From positions 1,798,001-1,862,000 of the forward strand of contig NZ_AP031573.1 of the NCBI RefSeq assembly GCF_041154745.1: a stretch of DNA of 64,000 bases. The letters run 5' to 3'. Numbering within the stretch: the first letter of the stretch is position 1; each line of letters begins with the position of its first letter. This DNA is from Flavobacterium sp. CFS9. Its GTDB lineage: Bacteria > Bacteroidota > Bacteroidia > Flavobacteriales > Flavobacteriaceae. The notes under the pieces were generated by a model, which saw nothing but the letters and a program-made list of their open reading frames with translations, had not been told where the DNA came from and ran no database searches. A program made the translations under genes and the position numbers. Of this stretch, positions 40,301-45,900 are shown piece after piece.

Positions 40301-42847
40301 TAATAAAGTTCCATTATTATAAAGTTTATAATAATATTGTGCATTAGCATCGTTTACTGCTACTTTAATTTTACCTTTTTCACCATAACATAATGGTTGT
40401 GTTACCTCTTGTACTACGTTAAAATTCCTTTGTCTGATTTGAATATTCGGAACTGTAAAAATACACGTGTTACCTGTTACACCTGCCAGTCTAATATATA
40501 CTGTATAGAAGCCTGCCGTAGTAACATTAAATACATTACTAGCCTGATAAGTTGTACCATTAATACTGTACTCATATCCTGCAGGAACTCCTCCTACTGT
40601 AATCGTACCTGGTTTACCACAAATAATATCCGTATGTTTCTCTGTAGGACTTAATGAATTGGTGAAAACATTAAAATAAAAACGGTTAAAACAACCACCG
40701 GCATAGTTTAATGTTAATCGATATTGCCCGGCAATTTTAGCCAAGTAATTTGGTCCCGTTGCAACCTGAGTCCAAGTACAAGAAGTACCTTCATTGGCAC
40801 AATTTGGACTGCTTGGTGCTGTACAGCTTGTTTCATCCAGTTTTTCCCAAACAAGAGTAGAACCATCTGAGATATGCGTTTCAATTAGTCTGGAATCATT
40901 TGCACCACATAAGAAAAGATTAGGTAACTCTTTTCCATTATTTGGACAAATTAAAACCTCACCTTTATACGGAGCTTTTGCATAAGGAATTACAGGGTTT
41001 GTATTTGTAGCACCAAATCTGGTTACTGTAATAGCCTGATAAATTGATCTACAAGGTGCCGCAGCCAAATTGTATACATAGTAAGTTCCCGGATCTTTAA
41101 CAGTAAGTGTCTGACCAGTTCCGATTTGTTTTGTGCGGGCTTCGTCACTATACCAGGTATAACTTGTATATCCGTTTGCTGCAACTAAATCTACAGTGTC
41201 TTTACATAAAGTAACATTAGCTGTATACTTACAACCATCAACACCTACTAAAAAGTTAGTCGCTTTTGGAGTTAATATACATCCTGTATTGGTATTGACA
41301 CTCGGATCATCTGAAATTTGAAAATCAGGATTTAAAGTTCCTTTGTAAGTGGCATATGCTGAGTTATCGATACTATTTGAACATGCTTCACTCAAGGAAT
41401 TACAATCCGGAACAACTTTAACTTTAAAGCTGATCACTTTCTCTGTTAGAGTATTGGCTTTAACAACAGAATCGTCTACTTTAAAAACAATGCTTCTCGT
41501 TGCAGGATCATAACTTTGTACCGCTACACCAGCTGGAAGCGGGTTCAAATCTCCAGGATAATTAAATATAATATTGATTGGCAGTTGATCTCTAATGGTT
41601 AAAGATTTTGCATCATCATTACCTGTGTTTCTAAAACCAATTTCATAATTTAACTGTTGTCCCAGTACTACATTCTGACCTCCAATATCTGTTCCCGCTG
41701 AATTTTTAACAATTTTCGTCAGTACAATATGAGGCTCAATAATATCTACCGCAAATGCATTAAAATAATAAAAGTAAACGTCCTGAGTACTTCCTAATCT
41801 AATATTTGCCGAAGTCTCATTATTATCAATAACAATACCTCCCGGTCTCAAAAGAGTTCCGGGGTTATTAATATTCAAAATACCTGCATCATACCCCAAA
41901 GTGTTGGTACTGGCGGGGTTTCGATTTAAGAAATCATCTGTTTTATCCGTAGCCGGATCAACGTAAGTTACACTACTATTAAAGAAATTATTTGAACTTC
42001 TAATAGATGTATTTGAAGCGTTTGTGGCACTAATTGGAATTCCGTTTATTTGCAGATAATCCCCTGAAATTGGCTGATCACCCTCTAAAGCAGCGAAAGC
42101 AAATTTTACACGAACCGGACCAGTAGGAATGGTCTTGAACCCTGAAACAGGAATATCTAAAGTAGTTGCCCCCCCAATTCCGCTAAAACCATCAAATGAT
42201 GTAATATATTTAGCTGGCAAAGTTGGATCTTCATAAACAATAAAAATAGACCAACCTGCTGATAAACCTGTACCTCCATTAGAACCTTCACTGGACTTAA
42301 CATTTGCAACGGTATACAAACCCTGAGCATTAGCCTGCGCGGTCACTAAAGAAGTAATATCGGCATAACAGGCATATGCTTTGTTTTTGTCGCCACCAAT
42401 TGGGGCTGCATTAGCATCATACACAATCTGCCCTGTAATATCATTATAACCACCTGATGGTAGTTTAAGCTTTACTTTTTCAATGCCTGTACGATCATCT
42501 TGCTGTAGGATCGCTCCCCAATACAGACCTGCATAAACAATTTTATAACAAGCCGGTTTTGGTACGGTTAAAGTCGCACTACTCGAACTGAAAGTACTGT
42601 TGTCATTATCGATATCAATATATTCCATACTGAAATCAGAATTGTATCCGGAACCATTATAGGCATCTTCCGGATTCCTGTTATTGGTATTTCTATTTAG
42701 AATATTATTACCAATAAGCAACATGTCTCCTTTTAGCCTCTTGTCAAATCTCGGAGTAAATGACTTAAGATTCTGAGAAATTACAAAGTAACTTTGAAAG
42801 AAAATCAAAGCTAATAAAATCAATCTTAGGTTAGTAGGTTTTTTCAT
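25382..42847 (-). CDS. sprB: SprB, giant mobile cell-surface adhesin of gliding motility
   Basis: This protein is about 5821 residues. After a signal peptide (cleavage near VISQ) come a non-repetitive region (residues about 25-800) with a DUF11-like segment (VVLGQQLNYEIGFRNTGNDD), then more than 50 SprB repeats, and a T9SS type-B C-terminal signal (NYFTPNGDGVYDTWGPGC to FVGHFTLYR, about 5735-5821). Each repeat is about 84 residues, opening with C-N-G and closing with K-D-x-x-G-C, so a disulfide per domain is possible. Residues about 1541-5080 form six copies of a seven-domain block. A non-repeat beta domain sits at about 1216-1431. SprB is exported by the T9SS and propelled along the cell by the gliding motor. 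F. johnsoniae SprB is of similar size. Two ATG codons (42847, 42856) are possible. sprD lies upstream and sprF downstream. Confidence 0.96.
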   Translation of the reverse strand: MKKPTNLRLILLALIFFQSYFVISQNLKSFTPRFDKRLKGDMLLIGNNILNRNTNNRNPEDAYNGSGYNSDFSMEYIDIDNDNSTFSSSSATLTVPKPACYKIVYAGLYWGAILQQDDRTGIEKVKLKLPSGGYNDITGQIVYDANAAPIGGDKNKAYACYADITSLVTAQANAQGLYTVANVKSSEGSNGGTGLSAGWSIFIVYEDPTLPAKYITSFDGFSGIGGATTLDIPVSGFKTIPTGPVRVKFAFAALEGDQPISGDYLQINGIPISATNASNTSIRSSNNFFNSSVTYVDPATDKTDDFLNRNPASTNTLGYDAGILNINNPGTLLRPGGIVIDNNETSANIRLGSTQDVYFYYFNAFAVDIIEPHIVLTKIVKNSAGTDIGGQNVVLGQQLNYEIGFRNTGNDDAKSLTIRDQLPINIIFNYPGDLNPLPAGVAVQSYDPATRSIVFKVDDSVVKANTLTEKVISFKVKVVPDCNSLSEACSNSIDNSAYATYKGTLNPDFQISDDPSVNTNTGCILTPKATNFLVGVDGCKYTANVTLCKDTVDLVAANGYTSYTWYSDEARTKQIGTGQTLTVKDPGTYYVYNLAAAPCRSIYQAITVTRFGATNTNPVIPYAKAPYKGEVLICPNNGKELPNLFLCGANDSRLIETHISDGSTLVWEKLDETSCTAPSSPNCANEGTSCTWTQVATGPNYLAKIAGQYRLTLNYAGGCFNRFYFNVFTNSLSPTEKHTDIICGKPGTITVGGVPAGYEYSINGTTYQASNVFNVTTAGFYTVYIRLAGVTGNTCIFTVPNIQIRQRNFNVVQEVTQPLCYGEKGKIKVAVNDANAQYYYKLYNNGTLLSNVGPVPDSEYTFDNLNTDQNYVVEVTTDDGCKDTKYIYVGKVWNEYKATVALVEPLTACSDGKIRITTEGGNSPYNYFINSDTVFQTSNEFVVTAPGLYTIKIVDKNNCTIVRTITVPDNTKPAYTIDHTNSNCYDATSQIEVKLTAGANGYTMGYSINGGVTFQSNPVFSNLQPGTYDVVVRYGIGTPIKYCTDPVQKITITGPTSAISASAGVAALAGCTLPDGSGANQGGKLRINNVQGGTPAYQFSFDGGLTWQASNEKDVMPGNFILQVKDALGCIFEIPYQVTLDPKPADPTITVADPVFGCNGMASTTVTVTNPSNNYTYEYYINGTPNTPITNNVFTNVPSGTHTIKVKYKVTTVPTYSNLLTEDFGRGPDTTTPGIHPNYCWEKQDAVADCNGSVLLNDGEYVVTQALLPRHLNDFGWNLPKDNTAVINNTPLIKDGRFLAVNVGGVVPPGGVLYKKTINDVIPNQDIQVSLYMLNLLSASNNKPSPRLTIQLQKNGVAIPGASKDTQTIPRDEKWHNTTDLGSGQVLTLNPGNNTSLDFVILSYSQVIDGNDLAVDDIWVRQIPEVCGAEKDFPVVIGTDKAFKASIVGHKDVTCNGANNGEITLSAQNFDATYGFDYSLDNGATWVNSKTSPVTVKNLTSKTYNILIRYDDKAGTCSFPFDQPIGTPAALTITASVTKTATCTTGATITAVAGGGTPAYQYELRAADGITVITAFQSSGVFTNVPTGTYTVVTRDAYTCSSSASAQVNVVAPTMPTASLAATSDYCVTGTKGATLVVTATGTGALTYSLNGAPAQTSNTFTNVGAGTHTITVTDSNNCTVTINGIVIAPELKAAASITKTLDCTTPNAMIKVDITDGVAAYTYKVKKDTGAYGASVNVTGNTFNYPAPTAGLYTFEITDSKGCKAYIDATISPITNPTVTANPTQITCNGLKNGSVQLVGAGGSGGYEYNFNNLGWSTTSLYSSLDPNISYSYQVRDSKGCTSAVGNLTLTQPTAVSGTIGATIIKCGTPSTVPAVVTVTGSGGTGPYTYSFNGTANFTTTNTYSTTAAGTVTAYVRDTNNCQFGPLSITIGALEPITDITIVDSGYDCSTVPAGGRVTLTAVKTGSTANVIYQIISGPVGFNPATNTTGNFTSLTPGDYIFQATDTATNCSFTKGHTIKATSDIITGGSVLTSIQCFGSTGTIEFTVNGVKANGYDYVIKNAANTIIQQATGVSAATTTVAVPTAQPVGAYTITATDRLTKCQSSYTVTLTQPAAVVDVTAVATTVNCNKFTAEITATGTGGTPNYTYAVARQGAPVPTVYASNNVLTVDTVNGTVVNWVVYIKDANGCLDNVLVKIDVDAKPVITSVAVDNQCQTGSVSSFTITANATGLVPLTYSIDGTNFQTSNTFTVSAGSYTVTVKDKNGCTTAAAVPVVVYPKVGALAEVTKELDCSASPNATIKVDISGGKTPYTYTVAKGTGTPGGVINVTGTSFTISVAPANADTYTFAITDANGCTTTTSATVAPIAPPTVSAVKVDASCNGSATGTVQLTGANGSGGYTYSKDNVTFAAASLFENLAAGNYTFYVKDSKGCTGSVNVTIGEPTELKASAAATNFTCSVTNTKQSATVTITATDGTAPYTYSFNGSGYTAASTLTINDNGADQIISYSVKDAKGCTTAVQTITIKKLDPPVIVSISGSAILCSPAASTTSTVTVTTTNGVGALAYVITAPASATSNVTGATTGVFTGLVADTYTFKVTDVNGCFAIQSYTVLPLTPIAVAESKLSDVLCKGGNTGSAKFSISGFSATGNYAVAVTSTPAGLPYTTVTTGDVITLNGLVAGTYNLEVTDNTTNCKANKSVTITEPVNQLGGTLTIVNANCNVPNAQVTVNATGGTPTYSYAFVHNNVAPVSTDYKSSNTANLDPATPDWDVWVKDANGCVFKLDAAIIKDAVPDVTASVTNQCTSTGTSFIIKAVGTGGIAPLTYSISSGVAPSPADTFTVTSPGTYVITVKDANNCTDTVTVTVNSVLTASAVLVKDITCAASVNATITVNAGGGLAPYTYLVSTDGVTFGTSPGLIGNTFTTNTAGDYYFQVTDANGCIKITNKVTVSSPQTVTGTAVKVDPTCNGYTDGSITLTATAGLSPFTYSIDGGTTFVATNIFGGLASGTYTYVVKDAKGCTSVPATVTLVNPAPIAVNIVRNAILCNLNTPGSFDVNVTSGGTAPYVYTLYDNTFTQIDTYTETGTPVTAVHKFPNLTFGDYYITVVDANGCEYRSGKLRIETPPYLKMSAVADSNNCATGVNVTVTTTGGTPDYKYSIFGQPLTESAAQTSPTYTFVGLKHGTTYFLQVKDVNNCISILEFTTPNPPSSIKITGTTVTDVTCNGTSTGILTFTVSDFDPSITTVNYEVLNALTLLPVSPAINSTLTGPLGGPVSGTISTLKAGNYVLRVTEAGGTLCSTTFSFTVSQPVQPLKTTITKNVNATCNVGAQVTLTTIGGTGPYEYAAGAPGFMPTTFGSSNVLVLDYTTRTNWDIVVKDAKGCIDRVNTTIGLDPSPVIALSVVDKCVAEGAYVVRVSLTTAGISPYEISVNGGVYAPVAITTAVPYDVTGLNSGLNTIKIKDANGCIDTKSITIDKPLGVTPVITTLPTCANNDGVITLTSIGGAGPFTYSIAPPVGTVVGNVISGVPAGAYTITITDTNTLCTATAPVELSAPTPVDFDAVVTNVSCNGGSNGTITVNLAAGSDNPVYTYSILPVPVGLGQTDNVFSNLPAGTYSITVFSGRGCSASKPFTVGQPLKLDATAAVTDYACNASNVAQPAVVTVNVTAGTGTGPYKYNFDGSANYFDANTLTVLDNGAVQTIHYYVKDANGCLFDDTVTVNPYKKITDLTFTGAAITCNDPATSITVTVSGGYAINKYEIVSPIANAVNNGTVNVFNGLLPGTYVFKVTDANGCSFQKSLTIKPVTNITVSGQLIKDVSCNEIAATPNGSVEFTVGNFAANYTYSINGVAVAGTHTNPKVTLTNLAVGNYKIDVVDVATGCVATANVDVSEPATPLILTLVSNFNANCNFGARVSVVGSGGTPGYTYAYAESPTAPTAGAYKASPSAVLDPSKVWIAYVKDANGCIAQLPLTITTDPLPTIDPITGVCYDGSPVNVTLVGHGVGPLTYSIGNGFKTSPDFVLNAPGSYTFYVRDANGCDAVTPYVYQLDQKLLLDAVLQDLTCAAPNMATVTLTATQGSTVYTNYEVSFNGGGFTPTTSPYTTNIAGTYTFRVTDSKNCQSVSKPVVVNPIVMPTIATSEFNVSCNGGSNGSITITAGSGLAPYEYSIDGTTYQASNIFGTLGQGSYTVYVRDAKKCVVSKTVSITEPTILNVVAAVTPFGCSVTNAPQDAVVTLTATNGTPGYKYSFDNGVTFGDASTLNVSTITAPKTVFYVVIDANGCRVSGNVIVSPYTPPTDMDITATPIYCNTAGGVSTATVNTVTGGVGPYKYEIVSPATAVTNNATGIFPGLLPDTYQIKVTDANGCSTTKAIVIKESDKIKATTQLVTDVLCNGGSTGTASFVVSNYITPADYIYSLAPVAGTATKTGDAISYTGLAAGKYTFTVVDRISGCQDQIVDFEIKEPSILDFTSTATNTNCNNKTAEITITVTGGTPAYRYAVVVSGAPAPTAFGTNNVITVDTNNGANRNWDVYVQDLNGCPLMKTQTIVEDLLPTTPSVAPFSQCPDPLNGTYTFTITGVTGKAPIEYSIGSGFQSSPTFTVNTSGTYDVTVKDGNGCEVKTTAVVNILPALTLDVEITALPDCNTNNGAIKATASGGATPANYSYSLNGNFGQTSGIFTNIGPGNHTITVTDVTTGCTRTVKFEIKAATPIKGFTLAHTDVTCNTFTNGTITATIDETGGNDNPIYYYSITAGPVLRPNQTSNVFTGLPKGQYTVTVTSGRGCKDLEDVEILEPAPIVVSNVVFTQFGCTAGTNTNTNATITVNTVTGGSGKYTLYQFMKNGVEVQNSTSNTYTVFDLTGGIYTVNVFDDKGCVGSSTAVIDIKPFISLDDVTVTVDKEITCVNNEDITVKAVVTGGTPTPTQIVYSIKGIGGSTFTDTSTTGVFTALPIGNYLITVENSLTGCKIEKAHYVINPNTFEIKATPVVAEVCFGTADGSVNLTFVDNQKVPTDDAGIFDYTITGPVNVPLTRSAGAGPIPVTGLRAGQYTVNATLVGKPYCSVSTIFSIGQPTADLVVTTTKSEITCVAGNNDGEISATATGGWDTNYEYELVLNGAVIANNTDGNFTGLSAGNYTVNVKDGKGCKASAVQSLKIPDPIVVTATATASVLPCFGDRSGIITVNPPTGGQGSNYMYTLNMLSENPVVSSGPQSNPVFTGLPAGTYSITVTDGFTCSATSANVVITEPTEVVPNLVLASTQTCNTQSTLTLSATGGSGPYTYSTDKTFATTIGSFATSVTFPVPVGKYQYYVRDTKGCVAKISNEVKIDPLEPLEIELDVTNAVVKCMGEATGVIVANAKGGLGNYIYTLENNAGAVVRPAQPTGRFEDLPIGTYVVKVASGDCPATSGAIEIKQPTTAIQATFTPTNVSCFGESNGQIVVAASGGTGIIKYAISPDLDQFDVKTTFDKLAPGKYTVIAQDENGCYVIDEIEITQPKPLIVTELPNSMIPEVCKGDKDGAFSIEIKGGTAPYSVSLDNKKGTYTQGTATQTVFDFTNLSGGVHTVYVKDAQGCENEFVENMPLPVVLDPTVEVNYDCVNNTQSNMVTVSVDESNTDLSEVDYSLDSDVGPWQAANIFTNVAPGKHYIVARHTNGCKKETASFEIRAYEKLTIAESAEKPEMNIISVTAAGGAPAYEYSFNGEPFTSSNKYKIYKTGDYVVVVRDQNGCTATITVHAVYVDVCLDNYFTPNGDGVYDTWGPGCTNIYNNLEFSIFDRYGRVIAKYRYGQKWDGRYNGAELPSGDYWYVLKLNDEKDAREFVGHFTLYR
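27605..38230. repeat. Six higher-order repeats of about 1.75 kb within sprB
   Basis: Unit starts, recognised by the hallmark C-N-x-x-x-A-x-I/V-T...GGTPxYxYA...W-x-V-Y-V-K-D-x-N-G-C, lie near 38225, 36465, 34697, 32885, 31140 and 29430 (reading leftward). Spacings are about 1760, 1768, 1812, 1745 and 1710 bp. Each unit holds seven SprB domains in the same order, and the seventh carries the pattern TGxxxFxVxxF. The first unit is the most diverged: its first domain ends TRDAYTC and lacks the Trp. Confidence 0.75.
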
Positions 42848-42983
42848 AATCTTCATTTTGTTTTTGCTCTTCTTCTATTTTTTAAGGGGCGTTAAAAAAT
42901 AAATCCAAGCATTCTGAAACATTTATAATAGATGTCCTTCTTAAAAAATCAAGAAGAACGGGGCTTTATTCTCAATAATTATA

Positions 42984-45900
42984 TTAATTCTCCACTTTCA
43001 CAATTGCCATTTTCCCGTTGTATGGCTTAGTCCCTTTTGCTTCCAGTGCTTTTGTAGCCTCTGACAGTCCATCGAATTTCTCATAATAGATGTAATACTT
43101 ACTTGTCGTTACATTGTAAAAGAAATTAACATCCGAACGTCCTGCTGCAACTGCTTTAGCAAGGAACTGATCGCGTTTTTCAACGCTGCTGTGAACTGCA
43201 ATAATTAAATAATATCCACCATCAGCATTCTTAATATTCTTGATAATCTGCATATTTGACTGGTCTTCACCAAAATCAAAATCACTTGCTGTTAGAGGCG
43301 TACTGCTTAACTTCGTTGTTTCTTTAATACGTTTAAGAGCGGCAACATCCTGTGCATATCGGCCCTGATCATTTTCATATGCTGCACGTTTGATTCTACG
43401 TTTTTTCTCAATTTCAGTCTCAGCCTTGATACGTTCTAAATTAGAAAGTAATGTTGCACTATCCTGTTCCATTTTCAATTGTGCTGCCTTTAACTCGTTT
43501 ATCTTTTCGAGATAAGCTTTGTTCAAAGCATCGTTTTTATTTGGAACCTTTTTAAGCCTTTCATTGTAAAGATTAGTCAACTTCTCAATTTCATCTTTCT
43601 GTGCTTTATTTACTTCAGCAAGTTGAGATTTTAAAGCTTCCAGCTGACTGTTCTCGGCTGCTACGCTTTTGAAAGGTTTTGGTTCTTTATAAATTCCTTT
43701 TTCACTTAAATCATTCTCTTCTCTTAAGTCGTTCAAGTCTCTTTGTTTACTTGCCACTGTTGTATTAAACTGTGCCAATAAATCTTTCTGCATTTTACTT
43801 GCGCTCTCGATAGACTGAGATAAGTTATCTATTGCTTTCGCTGTATCATCTTTTGGAGCTGAAGCAGCTTTTGCAAGTGCATCGGCAGCTAATTTTGCCT
43901 GAAGAGCTTCCGCATCCGCTTTGGCTTTAGCATCGGCAGCTAATTTTGCCTGACGCGCTTCTTCTGCTAATTGTAACTGTCTTGTTTCTTCCTCGGCTTT
44001 TAATCTTTCTGTCGCTTCCGCATCTGCCTTCGCTTTTTGATCTGCCAATAACTTCGCTTGTGCGGCTTCCATATCGGCTTTAGCCTTAGCATCAGCAGCT
44101 AATTTTGCCTGAAGAGCTTCCGCATCTGCTTTTGCTTTGGCATCTGCTGCTAACTTCGCTTGAAGGGCTTCAGCATCAGCCTTCGCTTTGGCATCGGCTT
44201 TAGCTTTAGCGTCTGCTGCTAGCTTCGCTTGAAGAGCTTCCGCATCTGCTTTTGCCTTCGCATCGGCAGCTAATTTCGCCTGAAGAGCTTCCGCATCAGC
44301 TTTTGCTTTGGCATCTGCTGCTAATTTAGCCTGAAGAGCTTCTGCGTCGGCTTTAGCTTTGGCATCCGCAGCTATTTTAGCCTGAAGAGCTTCTGCGTCG
44401 GCTTTAGCTTTAGCATCGGCGGCTAACTTTGCCTGAAGAGCTTCTGCATCAGCTTTTGCTTTGGCATCTGCTGCTAATTTCGCTTGAAGGGCTTCTGCGT
44501 CGGCTTTAGCTTTGGCATCAGCTTTCGCTTTAGCATCGGCAGCTAACTTTGCCTGAAGAGCTTCTGCATCGGCTTTCGCTTTAGCATCAGCAGCTAATTT
44601 TGCCAAACGGGCTTCTTCCGCTTCCTGTAATTTTTTTGCTTCTGCATCAGCTTTCGCTTTAGCAGTTGCTTCTGCATCCGCTTTTACCTTTGCATCCGCA
44701 AGTAATTTAGCTTGTAAAGCTTCCATATCAGCTTTTGCTTTGGCATCAGCAGCTAATTTTGCCTGAAGGGCTTCCGCATCAGCTTTCGCTTTTGCATCCG
44801 CAGCCAACTTCGCTTGAAGGGCTTCAGCATCCGCTTTAGCTTTAGCTTCAGCAGCAATTCTGGCTTGTCTCGCTTCTTCATCAGCTTTAGCTTTAGCATC
44901 TGCAGCTAATTTCGCCTGAAGAGCTTCTGCATCGGCTTTGGCTTTAGCATCAGCAGCCAACTTCGCTTGAAGAGCTTCAGCATCCGCTTTTGCTTTTGCA
45001 TCCGCAGCCAACTTCGCTTGAAGGGCTTCAGCATCTGCTTTTGCTTTTGCATCGGCAGCCAACTTCGCTTGAAGGGCTTCAGCATCTGCTTTTGCTTTTG
45101 CATCGGCAGCCAACTTCGCTTGAAGGGCTTCAGCATCCGCTTTAGCTTTTGCATCGGCAGCTAATTTTGCCTTAAGAGCCTCAGCATCTGCTTTAGCTTT
45201 GGCTTCAGCTGCAATTCTTGCTTGTCTTGCTTCTTCATCTGCTTTGGCTTTAGCCTCAACAGCTTGTTTTTCTTTTAAGGCAGCTTCTTCAGCAGCTTTA
45301 GCTTTCGCTTCAGCAGCTAATTTTGCTTTATTGGCAGCATCTATACTTGCCTTTGTTTTCGCAGCAGCAGCGGCAGCGGCTTTGGCTTCAGCAGCCAGTC
45401 TCGCCTGAAGCGCATCTGAATCGGCTTTAGCTTTTGCATCAGCAGCTAAAATGGATTGTAAGTCTGCAGCCTCCGCTTTCGCTTTAGCATCAGCTTTACG
45501 TTTTGCTTCTGCAGCATCTGCTTTGGCTTTAGCATCTGCCGCTAGTTTTATTTTCAGAGCTTCCGCATCCGCCTTCGCTTTATCAGCGGCCAATTTAGCT
45601 TTCGCAGCAGCTTCGGCATCCGCTTTCGCTTTAGCTTCGGCGGCCAATTGTGCCTGAGTTTTTTGTGATGTTGCTGCCGGTTTATTTTCTGCAGCAGTTT
45701 TTGCTTTAGCAGCTTCCGCATCAGCCTTGGCTTTAGCATCTGCAGCTAATTTTAATTTCATAGCTTCGGCATCAGCTTTAGCTTTATCAGCAGCTAATTG
45801 AGCTGGTGTTTTTTGTGGCGTTGCTGCAGGTTTATTAGCATTAGCAGCATTCGCTCTTGCAGCCGCAGCCGCATCTACTCTCGCTTTATTGTCCGCAGCT

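Noticed and set aside
28626..40985. Plus-strand frames of 60-106 residues inside sprB
   Set aside because: They lie entirely within the minus-strand gene, are low in complexity and recur at equivalent repeat positions, so they are shadows.
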